A DNA stretch of 64,000 bases from Tenuifilum sp. 4138str (lineage in GTDB: Bacteria; Bacteroidota; Bacteroidia; Bacteroidales; Tenuifilaceae): positions 62,001-126,000 of the forward strand of contig NZ_JBGCUE010000002.1 in assembly GCF_041102575.1 (NCBI RefSeq), in the 5' to 3' direction. Positions 19,068-27,442 of the stretch are shown one piece after another; within the stretch, counting starts at the first letter, position 1, and each line of letters opens with the position of its first letter. Below the pieces are notes generated by a model. The model was not told the DNA's origin. It worked only from the letters and a program-made list of their open reading frames with translations, and did not search any database. Made by a program: the position numbers and the translations under genes.

Positions 19068-19310
19068 ATAAATTGAGATTTCAATAATAATTGGAAGAAA
19101 CTAACTCCTTGCTTCAAACAACACTTAAAGATAAAATGTTTTGCTTAAACAAAAAAACAGATGATACAATTTTTGTCAACTCATTGAATTTCATTGATTT
19201 TTTAGGTAAGTTAAAGGAAAAATCAAAAAAGTTATAGGGTAAAATCTAACTCGTGTATCATAGGTACAGAAACAGGTAAGCAATTTATGTTAAACTTAAT
19301 ACTTTCAGCC

Positions 19311-20582
19311 ATGAAAACCCTGAATGCACTTATTGGAAAAAGCCTGAGGTATAGCGTTACAGCAGTTGCGCTGATAATCTCAGCAGTGCTCACAGCACAA
19401 GAGGTGGACTACAACCTCGTAAACGGAGTAATTAAGGATGCCAAAACAAAGGAACGGGTGGTATTTGCTACCATTAGCGTGCCCGGCACAACTATTGGAA
19501 CAGTTGCCAATGCCGATGGCGAATTCACCCTTAAGGTTCCCAAAACTGTTAAATCGAATGTTTTTGAAATAACTCACCTGGGTTACCAGAACACTCAATT
19601 CCCAATAGTTAACGGAACTAGTGGCAAGGATAAGGTATACCTGATTGAACCTGCATCGCTCGAAATTCAATCGGTAGTAATTCGCCCTATGGATGCCAGA
19701 ACTATACTGGAAGGTGCCCTTAAGAACATTGACAAGAATTACAGCGATAAACCTGTTAGCTTTACTGCTTTTTACCGGGAATCCATTAAGCAAAGGCGTG
19801 AATATATCTCCATTGCCGAAGCCGTTGCTGAAATATACAAGGCTCCTTACCGGTATACCCTTGAAACCGATAAAGTAAAAATTGTAAAGGGACGTAGGGG
19901 CGAAAATGTTAAGAAAGCCGACACCCTGATGGTAAAAATGCAAGGAGGGCCACATGTATCGCTTTACCTTGATGTTATAAAGAACCCCGAATTAATTCTC
20001 ACCCGCGAAGACTTACCCTACTACAACTACGAGGTGATGGATGTTGTTAAGATTGACAATGAGGCCAACTACGTTATCAGCTTTACACCTAACACCAAAC
20101 TTGAATACCCACTTTACCAAGGTAAACTGTATATAAATACTGAGAATCTTGCTATCACAATGGCTGAATTCAGCATCGATTTAAGTGAACCCGAAAAGGT
20201 AGCCCAGATTTTTGTTCGGAAAAAACCTGCCGGTTTAATTTTTGAACCCATCAGCACTAATTACCTGGTTACATATAAAAAGGTAAACGATAAGTATCAG
20301 GTTAACTATATGCGTAGCGAGGTTAAATTCCGTGCCGACTGGCGTAAACGGATATTCAAAACCAATTACACCATAATGTCGGAAATGGCAATAACGGAAC
20401 GGAACTTTGACAATGTTAATAAAATCACATTCAAGGAGTCGTTTAAGCCCAACTTGATACTGGCCGACAGGGTAAACGAGTACTTTGATGAGAATTACTG
20501 GGGTTCATACAACACCATTGAACCCGACGAGTCGATACAATCGGCAATCAGTAAGTTTAACAAGCGGTTCAGGAAGCAGTAA
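19311..20582 (+). CDS. Carboxypeptidase-regulatory-like domain protein (DUF5686-like), paralogue 1
   Basis: A 423-residue exported protein. The ATG at 19311 gives the signal peptide MKTLNALIGKSLRYSV...LTAQ; an earlier ATG at 19287 only adds an 8-residue lead. Residues about 34-120 are a carboxypeptidase-D regulatory-like beta-sandwich (NGVIKDAKTKERVVFATISV, NADGEFTLKVP, HLGYQNT). The remainder (FTAFYRESIKQRREYISIAEAV, YPLYQGKLYINTENLAI) matches the second half of the gene at 22177-23763, so the two are paralogues around a sigma/FecR pair. Function is unknown; a periplasmic or outer-membrane surface role is inferred. Confidence 0.85.
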   Translation: MKTLNALIGKSLRYSVTAVALIISAVLTAQEVDYNLVNGVIKDAKTKERVVFATISVPGTTIGTVANADGEFTLKVPKTVKSNVFEITHLGYQNTQFPIVNGTSGKDKVYLIEPASLEIQSVVIRPMDARTILEGALKNIDKNYSDKPVSFTAFYRESIKQRREYISIAEAVAEIYKAPYRYTLETDKVKIVKGRRGENVKKADTLMVKMQGGPHVSLYLDVIKNPELILTREDLPYYNYEVMDVVKIDNEANYVISFTPNTKLEYPLYQGKLYINTENLAITMAEFSIDLSEPEKVAQIFVRKKPAGLIFEPISTNYLVTYKKVNDKYQVNYMRSEVKFRADWRKRIFKTNYTIMSEMAITERNFDNVNKITFKESFKPNLILADRVNEYFDENYWGSYNTIEPDESIQSAISKFNKRFRKQ

Positions 20583-20593
20583 GGATTGGAACT

Positions 20594-20622
20594 GGGCAGG
20601 GGTAAGCCCTGCCCTTTCTTTG
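20594..20622 (+). terminator. Terminator between the carboxypeptidase-like gene and the ECF sigma gene
   Basis: GGGCAGGG-GTAAG-CCCTGCCC followed by TTTCTTTG, 12 bases past the stop at 20582. It separates the first paralogue from the sigma operon. Confidence 0.82.
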
Positions 20623-20663
20623 CTTTGTTTTATTAATTTTGTATTTGTTCAACTGTTTTGTTT

Positions 20664-21191
20664 ATGGTATTGGCCTCCACTAACCCCAACGAGCCTGACC
20701 TTAAAGAGTTCGAGAAAGTATTCCGGAAATACTACGAACCACTTTGCCGCTATGCCTATTCCATTGTACGCGATGCCGATGAGGCCGAGGAAATTGTTCA
20801 GGAGTTCTTTTACACCTTTTGGTTAAACCGTAACCGGATATCTATCAGGCTATCGCTAAAATCCTACCTATACCGGTCCATTCGAAACAGCGCCTTACGT
20901 TACCTTCAGCACAAAAATATTGAAGACCAATACCGTACCCAGGATTACGCCCTTAATCATGTTGAATCGCCTGAGCAGGTTATTCAAGGGAATGAGATGG
21001 CCGGTATAATTGATAAAACCCTAAAAGGGTTACCTGAACGGACTAGGCAAATATTCTTGCTTAACAGGATTAACGGTTTAAAGTATAAGGAAATTGCCGA
21101 TTTGCTTAAGATTTCAATTAAGACAGTTGAGGCCGATATGGGAAAGGCCTTGCTTGAACTAAGGTTACAACTTAAACGTGCAGGTTTTTAA
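20664..21191 (+). CDS. ECF RNA polymerase sigma factor, second unit
   Basis: A 175-residue ECF sigma factor of the large Bacteroides-type expansion. Region 2: FEKVFRKYYEPLCRYAYSIV and D-E-A-E-E-I-V-Q-E-F-F-Y-T-F-W. Region 4: LPERTRQIFLLNRINGLKYK and SIKTVEADMGKALLELR. The open frame begins at a TTG at 20658, but the ATG at 20664 is the natural start. FecR follows after 15-27 bases. Unlike the unit at 12.9-17.0 kb, the downstream outer-membrane partner is not a full TonB receptor but an STN-containing soluble or lipid-exposed protein. Confidence 0.92.
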   Translation: MVLASTNPNEPDLKEFEKVFRKYYEPLCRYAYSIVRDADEAEEIVQEFFYTFWLNRNRISIRLSLKSYLYRSIRNSALRYLQHKNIEDQYRTQDYALNHVESPEQVIQGNEMAGIIDKTLKGLPERTRQIFLLNRINGLKYKEIADLLKISIKTVEADMGKALLELRLQLKRAGF

Positions 21192-21206
21192 AGTAAGTAA
21201 TGCCTA

Positions 21207-22202
21207 ATGCCAAGAACCATGAACAGTAAAAAATCATACCAAACCCATTTAGCAAAATACCTTAGCAACGAAATGGCTTTGGCTGCTAAAATTTGGTTTT
21301 ACCTCAAAAACCAAATTAATCCTAAAACAAAACATGAACTAAATACACTTAAAGTTTTTTTTAATTCCATGAAAGTGAACGAAAACAATAAAGATATTGA
21401 ATTTGATACCGGTAAAGCCTGGCAAAAACTTCAGGAAAGGATAAAAACCGAGTCCTATACCAGGCAAAGCCGCACTGCCTTTATTCCAAACCTCAACTAT
21501 TTTGCTGTTGCAGCAACAGTGCTGGTTATGGTAGCACTATCGCTATCGGTATGGTTTTACTACAATCCCAAAACTATCACCCTAGCCAACATGACTGAAA
21601 GCAGTACCATTATTCGAACTCTGCCCGATGGTACTCAGATATTTTTAGGGGAAAACACCATTCTGGAATATCCTGTAAGGTTTGCAGGAAAAACTCGCAC
21701 AGTGAAACTCAATGGCGAAGCCTACTTCGATGTGGCTAAAAATGGTTCAAAACCTTTCATTATAAAAACCTCGCATGCCAATGTAAAAGTAGTAGGAACC
21801 TCGTTTAACCTTAAAACATCCAACAATGAAGTTCACCTGAAAGTAACCGAAGGGAAGGTTAAGATTATCCTTGCCACAAACCAAAAAAGCGCATTGGTGC
21901 AGGCAGGCGAGGCTGCCATTGCCAGCAAGAACGATATTGTTACCTACACCCAACCAGCAGGCGAGACCATAAAATCGGCCATGAAGCTTTTGATGTTTCA
22001 GGACGAGACATTAGACAATATTGTAAGGGTAATAAACAGTACCTATGGCTCAAACATAAAGGTTTTAGGTGATGACTTAAAAAATATGAGAATTTCTGTT
22101 ACTTTTGATAACGACATCAGCAGCATTGTGAATATCCTGTCGGTGTCATTTAACCTCAAAGTAACACGTAGCCCCGATGGAACCATTATCATTAGTAGGT
22201 AA
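21207..22202 (+). CDS. FecR-family anti-sigma protein, second unit
   Basis: A 331-residue (or 327 from the ATG at 21219) FecR protein. The N-terminal YLSNEMALAAKIWFYLKNQI block is the cytoplasmic sigma-binding part seen in Bacteroidota FecR; a membrane helix spans about 92-113 (FAVAATVLVMVALSLSVWFY); the FecR domain carries LPDGTQIFLGENTILEY and LNGEAYFDVAKNG; a DUF4974-like region closes it. The following gene overlaps its last 26 bases, which indicates tight coupling. Confidence 0.9.
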   Translation: MPRTMNSKKSYQTHLAKYLSNEMALAAKIWFYLKNQINPKTKHELNTLKVFFNSMKVNENNKDIEFDTGKAWQKLQERIKTESYTRQSRTAFIPNLNYFAVAATVLVMVALSLSVWFYYNPKTITLANMTESSTIIRTLPDGTQIFLGENTILEYPVRFAGKTRTVKLNGEAYFDVAKNGSKPFIIKTSHANVKVVGTSFNLKTSNNEVHLKVTEGKVKIILATNQKSALVQAGEAAIASKNDIVTYTQPAGETIKSAMKLLMFQDETLDNIVRVINSTYGSNIKVLGDDLKNMRISVTFDNDISSIVNILSVSFNLKVTRSPDGTIIISR

Positions 22203-23763
22203 AAACATAAAAGTAAAACCATTTTGGCATGTATTCCATCGGGTAGTACTTTTTATGCTCATAATTTACGCTGTAAAAGCTAATGCATACGAACCCGACA
22301 GCTTACTACGGCAAAATATTACAATTAGCATAAGGACTACAACCCTCTTTAAAGCACTAAACCAGATAGGCGACAAAGCTGGATGTTTTTTCATTTATGA
22401 TAGTCGTGATGTAGAAAGCAACCGGCGTGTAAAGTCAATAGAATGGAGTGGCAAACCGCTAAATGACCTACTCAACCAGGTTATTGGTGATACCTTAATA
22501 AAGTACAGGGTTATTGGCAAACATATTTTACTTTATAGACCAAAACTATCCGACACTCTAAAAGCACAATTACAAGACCAAAACATCAAGTATGTTCAGC
22601 TTAGCGGCCGTATTTTGGATAAGGAAACGGCACAACCAGTAGCATTTGCCACTGTTGGGATACCCGGTTTAGCTCTAGGGACTATTAGTAACCTCGATGG
22701 GGTATTTACCCTTAGAGTTCCAAAGCAGAACACCGATTCAAGTATAGCTATATCGCACATTGGTTACATTCCACGCAGAGTGCCAGCCGCGCTGCTTACA
22801 GCCAAAACCTTTGAGATTTTTCTTGAACCAAGCTTCATTCCTGTACAGGAAATTTTTATTCGAAACATTGACGCACGAAATACTGTTCGTGAGGCAGTAA
22901 ATAAGCGCTCACAAAACTATTTTCAACAGGATATCTACATTACAGCTTTCTACCGCGAAGGGGTAATGCGCAATAAAAGGATTTTGAGCTACTCCGAAGC
23001 TTTTACCAGAATCTTTAAATCATCGTACAGCTTTGACTCCCGGTACGATCAGGTTAAGCTGATACGTTTTAGGAAAATGGAACAGGCCAACAGACGCGAT
23101 ACCCTCGATGTAAAGCTCCAGGCCGGAGTGAAAGCCACCCTTGATATCGATATCATGAAAAACCTACCCGACTTTTTAGATCCGGGATTTATGCAGTACT
23201 ATGACTACACCCGAAACGATATTGTAGTGTACGACAACAAATCGGCCTACGCTATTGGGTTTAAGCAGAAACCCGAAATTACGGACCCCCTTTTTACTGG
23301 AATACTGTATATCGATACTGAATCTTTAACTCTACTTGCCGCTGAGTTTGAGATTAACCCCGACATGGTTCAAAAAACCGCAAGCCAACTTGTTGTAAAA
23401 AGAGGGCGAGGAATACGCGTTCAACCCCAAATGATTAAGTACCTTGTTAAATACCAACCGCAAGATGGTAAATGGTATGTTAACCACGTAAGGGGTGAAA
23501 TTTCCCTTAAGGTGCAAACCCGTTTTTGGCCCTTTGCCAATACCTTCGATCTGTTTTTTGAGTACGTTGCCCTACAGGTGGACACCTTAGAGGTTAAGCG
23601 TTTTTCAAAGCGCGAAACGCTCAAAACAACCGAAGTATTCTCTAACACACAAGCCGAATACGATCCAAACTTTTGGAATGATCTCAACTACATTGAACCT
23701 GAAGAAAATATTAGTAAAGCACTGCCACAACTTAAGAAATTCACTTTTACCGTTAATGAATAA
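22177..23763 (+). CDS. STN plus carboxypeptidase-regulatory-like protein (DUF5686-like), paralogue 2
   Basis: A 528-residue exported protein. A hydrophobic segment (VVLFMLIIYAVKANA, about 23-37) is the signal; the true start is uncertain because only the ATG at 22177 (inside fecR) leaves a normal n-region. Then comes an STN domain (about 44-115), a carboxypeptidase-regulatory-like domain (about 140-225, GRILDKETAQPVAFATVGI), and a C-terminal region shared with the gene at 19311-20582 (FYREGVMRNKRILSYSEAF, DPLFTGILYIDTESL). The STN domain suggests that it signals to the upstream FecR in place of a TonB receptor. Confidence 0.82.
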   Translation: MEPLSLVGKNIKVKPFWHVFHRVVLFMLIIYAVKANAYEPDSLLRQNITISIRTTTLFKALNQIGDKAGCFFIYDSRDVESNRRVKSIEWSGKPLNDLLNQVIGDTLIKYRVIGKHILLYRPKLSDTLKAQLQDQNIKYVQLSGRILDKETAQPVAFATVGIPGLALGTISNLDGVFTLRVPKQNTDSSIAISHIGYIPRRVPAALLTAKTFEIFLEPSFIPVQEIFIRNIDARNTVREAVNKRSQNYFQQDIYITAFYREGVMRNKRILSYSEAFTRIFKSSYSFDSRYDQVKLIRFRKMEQANRRDTLDVKLQAGVKATLDIDIMKNLPDFLDPGFMQYYDYTRNDIVVYDNKSAYAIGFKQKPEITDPLFTGILYIDTESLTLLAAEFEINPDMVQKTASQLVVKRGRGIRVQPQMIKYLVKYQPQDGKWYVNHVRGEISLKVQTRFWPFANTFDLFFEYVALQVDTLEVKRFSKRETLKTTEVFSNTQAEYDPNFWNDLNYIEPEENISKALPQLKKFTFTVNE

Positions 23764-23900
23764 TTTTACTTTTAGCGTTGTTAACTCCTGATAAACCCTG
23801 TCAAATTTACACTCGTTAACTATACTAATTTTTTTTAAGGCTTAAGGCGCAAGAGAAGATCAATCCATTTGTACTGCTGAATTCCAAAGCCTTTTGAACC

Positions 23901-23935
23901 AATCCCCCCCCCTTTTTGGCGGGGATTGCTTTTGC
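23901..23935 (+). other. Inverted repeat with a C9 run; possible terminator or relic IS end
   Basis: AATCCCC and GGGGATT pair around CCCCCTTTTTGGC and are followed by GCTTTTGC. Nine consecutive C bases lie at 23904-23912. It could terminate the plus-strand gene ending at 23763, or be the end of the IS relic that starts just beside it. Confidence 0.45.
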
Positions 23936-24491
23936 TTACGGCTATTCCCGTTTTTAATCATTTAACCACCTATAGCAAAAATCCTGTACCTAAGGGTTTT
24001 CACCTGGTGCTGCACCTTTCCCTCGTCTCAGCCCCAAGGGATAGGCTCATGAGGTTGTAGGCAGGTGTCAACAAGTTCAGCCTGGCCTCTTTAGCCCCAA
24101 AGCCCTAAAAGCTAAAGTTCTTGGAGCCCAAATCGTAATTGGTCCCCTTGCTATTTTTCGTTTCGGACCTGTTTCGGCATGGGTTAAAAACCATTTGGGC
24201 AGAAAGGTCTAGGTTAGCAACAAGGCAGCTGGCACCATACCCTACGCCCACCAACAAGCAGGTGCGAAGTTGCTTCGGCAAGTAAGGCAAGTTGAAGCCC
24301 TGGGCCGGAAAGTTTGCATGCTGCAATACTGACTCAAAATCAGTACTGTCAAGCATTTGATTTAAAACGATATGCCTCAATAGGGAAAAATTGGAAAATT
24401 CGATGTTAATGCATTCATTATTAATTAGATGTATGGAAGGCTTGCCCAAAAAAATATTTTTAAAAACCTTAGCCAACTTTACTGAATTCAT
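23931..24491 (-). pseudogene. IS1380-type transposase relic, C-terminal part, with stops and frameshifts
   Basis: Minus-strand translation in pieces gives NYDLGSKNFSF, an in-frame TAG, then GFGAKEARLNLLTPAYNLMSLSLG, and in another frame LRYRIFAIGG, a stop, then IKNGNSRKQ. These align with the end of IS1380-family transposases as I remember them (a YDFG segment, a TEAALNFVMMAYNLMSLF segment, an FAIGG segment and a NGNSR tail). The 128-codon frame at 24105-24491 is its longest intact piece and is not a working gene. The N-terminal two thirds of a transposase and clear terminal repeats were not found. Confidence 0.7.
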
Positions 24492-24761
24492 AATCTTATA
24501 CTTACAAACAACAAAATCTTTTGACCGCCATTAGAGAAATTATTCCTATTGACGGAGGTGGGTTTAATGCACAATGGAAAAAAGGGTATCAATCTCATGA
24601 CACCCTTTTTTACTAAGCTATACGTTTAAACCTTATTCCTTATAAACCTCTAAATGAAAAAAGGTCAAAGCCCTTCAATAATTCCAACTGCAATAAGTCC
24701 GATAAGTACATTAAAAGGCATTAGGCAGAAATACCCCAAAAACTGAAATGTTTACTGAGTT

Positions 24762-25304
24762 CTAAAAGTAAAAAACCACTCCCCCGCCAATTAAGTTATA
24801 TGCCGGATCGGTTAGTCCAATTTCGGCCTCAAGAATAAAACTCATGTTTTTACGTAACCCTATATCTACGCCGGCAGGGATCCAGAGCAAAAACTGTGTA
24901 TCACCCCCATCAGGGAAGTTAATATCGGTATCCAAACCCGTAATTAACCTAACCCCCTTTGCCAAGCCAAATGTAAGGTTTAGTGTACCATCGAGTCCAA
25001 AACTCCCAAAACTATGGGCTCCCCCCGCCAACGAAACATTTTTCCCCAGAACAAACTCAACATTTGCTCCAAAGTAGTTATCGGGGCCAAGCACACCGGC
25101 AGTAATACCAACATCTATTCCCCTCGTAAGTCCGTAACCACCATGCAGAAATAGCATGAACTCATTACTCCCATTAATTAGCACTGCTGGTTCAAAGCCT
25201 ACCGAAATAGTTTTAGGCTTTAGGGTTTGGCCGGTATTAAACACTTGCCCTAACGACATCACGTTGATGGCAGCAAATACAGCAATTAAAATGGTCTTTT
25301 TCAT
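24762..25304 (-). CDS. Predicted outer-membrane beta-barrel protein
   Basis: A 180-residue product with signal peptide (MKKTILIAVFAAINVMSLGQ) and about eight alternating Gly/aromatic-rich strands, ending in the barrel-type C-terminus GGGVVFYF. Size and pattern resemble small 8-strand barrels. No enzymatic motif is seen and the function is unknown. It is alone on its strand, facing away from the DUF4190-like gene; the 190-base gap to that gene is AT-rich and probably holds both promoters. The 24492-24761 gap downstream shows no clear gene. Confidence 0.78.
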   Translation of the reverse strand: MKKTILIAVFAAINVMSLGQVFNTGQTLKPKTISVGFEPAVLINGSNEFMLFLHGGYGLTRGIDVGITAGVLGPDNYFGANVEFVLGKNVSLAGGAHSFGSFGLDGTLNLTFGLAKGVRLITGLDTDINFPDGGDTQFLLWIPAGVDIGLRKNMSFILEAEIGLTDPAYNLIGGGVVFYF

Positions 25305-25494
25305 GGTTATATAATTTTAATTAAGAGATAAAACTCTTTTGATTCTTTACAAATCCGTAATATATTTTACTATTAAAATTTCATTCACCAGCTTATTTAG
25401 GATTGCATATTTATAACAAAGATAAATAAATTAAGTTTTTAAAAACAATGCAGCAAAATATTACTATCTTTCGTCGTTATAGAAAACTTAAGCT

Positions 25495-26043
25495 ATGAAC
25501 GTAGAAGTTAAAACCACAGCAGGCCAGGCCATGGGGATTGTAGGTATAGTGCTTGCAGTAATTTCACTCATCCTTGCCTTTATACCATGTATCGGATTCG
25601 TTGCGTTGCTTCCGGCTGCCCTTGCCTTAATTTTCAGTATTATCTCAATTATTCAAGCAACAAATGGTTATGGTTCAAAAGGGCTGGGCATTGGTGCTCT
25701 CATTGTCTCGGTTCTATCAATTTTCTTAGCAGTAATGTGGCTTACAATAATCAGCGGTGGCTTTTCTATTCTTGAGGATTTGGATAAGCATCCTGAAAAA
25801 ATTGAAATTTTTGGGAAGGAACTTGAAAAGGAGCTTAACGATGCTAATGTTCAGATAAGAATTGAAACCGATAGCTTGGTAAAAACACTTAGGAAACTTG
25901 AGGGTGAGTCCGATAGCATTAAGGTGGTAACCATTAAAAAGTCCAAAACCAGTAAGGACGGTGATTCACAGAGTGCCAGAATTACTATTGATACCGATTC
26001 TGTTCAGATTAGAATTGAAGCCACTGAAAAAAAGAAAAAGTAA
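25495..26043 (+). CDS. DUF4190-like small membrane protein
   Basis: A 182-residue protein with three predicted membrane helices (about 10-27, 28-53 and 59-82), Gly-rich turns (NGYGSKGLGIGALIVSVLSI) typical of DUF4190-like proteins, and a soluble Lys/Glu/Asp-rich tail of about 90 residues with alternating I-R-I-E-T-D-S segments repeated twice (about 120-127 and 168-175). The repeat suggests a beta or coiled structure outside the membrane. Function is unknown. It overlaps the start of the next membrane protein gene, so the two may be co-expressed. Confidence 0.75.
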   Translation: MNVEVKTTAGQAMGIVGIVLAVISLILAFIPCIGFVALLPAALALIFSIISIIQATNGYGSKGLGIGALIVSVLSIFLAVMWLTIISGGFSILEDLDKHPEKIEIFGKELEKELNDANVQIRIETDSLVKTLRKLEGESDSIKVVTIKKSKTSKDGDSQSARITIDTDSVQIRIEATEKKKK

Positions 26044-26476
26044 TAGTTTTAACCTTAGCTGCAAAGCTTCTACTCCTTACCTTAAAGTAAACTCAGCATT
26101 TGCGCTGATTTTACTTTTGGTTTTTATTTACTCTCTGGTTTTCAGCCCAAATACTCATCCCATTCCTGCAGCATTAACGCAACTTACTGGCATTGTACCG
26201 CCCAGTAAAGGTTTATCGGCTGCGTTCTCACAGATTTTAAGGCTCAACTTTACCAGCGCTTACATTTTCAATCCTTACGGTTTACGCGTATTCTCATTTT
26301 TCCTAATTCAATTTATACTGCGCGTGGGCTTAATTTTTGCAGAGTTAAGGTTTCCTAACTCCGTAAAAACATCTACTATTACTGTTGATATACTAATTTC
26401 CCTTATTCTCCTTATCTACTGCTTTTACCCGTTAATTGAGTACACCTTTAAATTATTACTTCAACTTTTTCATTAG
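26015..26476 (+). CDS. DUF2752-like membrane protein lacking the cysteine motif
   Basis: About 153 residues if started at TTG 26015; the open frame runs back to an ATG at 25961 inside the preceding gene. The sequence VPPSKGLSAAFSQILRLNFTSA...FNPYGL resembles the DUF2752 core (usually C-P-x-C-G-L-T-R-A ... N-P-L-G-L), with both cysteines replaced. Three hydrophobic helices are visible. It overlaps the upstream DUF4190-like gene by 29 bases and the convergent metallo-hydrolase gene by 21 bases. Function is unknown. Confidence 0.62.
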   Translation: MKPLKKRKSNSFNLSCKASTPYLKVNSAFALILLLVFIYSLVFSPNTHPIPAALTQLTGIVPPSKGLSAAFSQILRLNFTSAYIFNPYGLRVFSFFLIQFILRVGLIFAELRFPNSVKTSTITVDILISLILLIYCFYPLIEYTFKLLLQLFH

Positions 26477-27307
26477 CTCATCAAAGGTAAACCCATCGGT
26501 TGCCCTAATCCCTTTTGGGGTAAGTTGTAGCTCGCTGCAATCGGCAAAGTAGTCGTGCTGGTAGATGTAAATATATCCACCTTCATACGACTCCTTCAAA
26601 AAGGTTTCCTTTTCCTTCAATGTCTTAAGCGGTTCCACATCGTAGCTCATAATCCAAGGAAGAGGAATATGCGAGCGGAAAGGAAAAAGGTCGGCCACAA
26701 AAACTAGCTTTCGTCCCCTGTAGCTAATTATCGGGATGATTTGCCCACGAGTATGCCCGTTAAAAAACCGAAGCTCTATACCTGGTATAAATTCCCCTTC
26801 AGCTTCAATCAAATTTAACGCACCTAAATCGCGCATAGGTAAAAGGTTCTCGGGTAGGTATGCATCTGACTCTCGCGGATTTGGATTTATTGCCCAATCC
26901 CACTGAGCGCGTGATACATGATAGCGAGCAATTGGGAAAGTCAATTTCAGGTTGCCTTCACTATCGCGATAAACGCCTCCACCACAATGGTCATAATGCA
27001 GGTGGGTTAAAACCACATCGGTAATATCGGTTGGCTTATAGCCCCTTTGGGCAAGCCCCTCAATTAAACCCTCGCCACCAAATGCGTAAACATGGCTCAT
27101 AAACTTATCGTCCTGCTTATTGCCAATGCCGTTGTCAAAAAGCACTACCCTGCCATTAACCTCAACAACAAGCGATTTTAAGGAAAGCGGGATTAGGTTA
27201 TTCTCGTCTGATGGGTAAACCCTGTTCCACAAAACCTTTGGAACCACGCCAAACATGGCACCACCATCAATCTTAAAGTTTGAAATATTAAAAAGTGACA
27301 GTTTCAT
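26456..27307 (-). CDS. Metallo-beta-lactamase-fold hydrolase (quinoprotein/lactonase-like)
   Basis: A 283-residue zinc hydrolase. THLHYDHCGG (H102, H104, D106, H107) is the HxHxDH metal site, FNGHTRGQ supplies the third His, and LVFVADLFPF the bridging Asp. The first 40 residues (IDGGAMFGVVPKVLWNR) match the AHL-lactonase/AhlD-like group that hydrolyses esters or lactones. No signal peptide is seen, so it is probably cytoplasmic. The substrate is unknown; quorum quenching should not be assumed. It is monocistronic and convergent with the DUF2752-like gene. Confidence 0.85.
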   Translation of the reverse strand: MKLSLFNISNFKIDGGAMFGVVPKVLWNRVYPSDENNLIPLSLKSLVVEVNGRVVLFDNGIGNKQDDKFMSHVYAFGGEGLIEGLAQRGYKPTDITDVVLTHLHYDHCGGGVYRDSEGNLKLTFPIARYHVSRAQWDWAINPNPRESDAYLPENLLPMRDLGALNLIEAEGEFIPGIELRFFNGHTRGQIIPIISYRGRKLVFVADLFPFRSHIPLPWIMSYDVEPLKTLKEKETFLKESYEGGYIYIYQHDYFADCSELQLTPKGIRATDGFTFDELMKKLK

Positions 27308-27415
27308 GATATATTTTTTTTAATGGATTCAAAATATTGATGCCCAGTTAACATAACATTTAGTAATGCAACTTTGTTCTTTTAATATGGATAACCCAAT
27401 TCGGTTTTTATTGAT

Positions 27416-27423
27416 TAACTTTG
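27416..27423 (+). promoter_or_regulatory. -7 element of the clpX promoter
   Basis: TAACTTTG matches TAnnTTTG, 20 bases before the clpX start. No clear -33 element is visible. Confidence 0.45.
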
Positions 27424-27442
27424 CAGCAAATTTAATGGGAAA

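Noticed and set aside
19380..19955. 191-codon frame opposite the carboxypeptidase-like gene
   Set aside because: Fully antisense to a gene with clear domain signatures; no features of its own.
23904..23912. C9 run as a phase-variation switch
   Set aside because: It lies outside any coding region and not at a promoter spacer that I can define; probably part of the relic or terminator hairpin.
24105..24491. 128-codon open frame that could be called a hypothetical gene
   Set aside because: Its C-terminus continues across a stop and a frameshift into IS1380-like transposase sequence, so it is part of a pseudogene.
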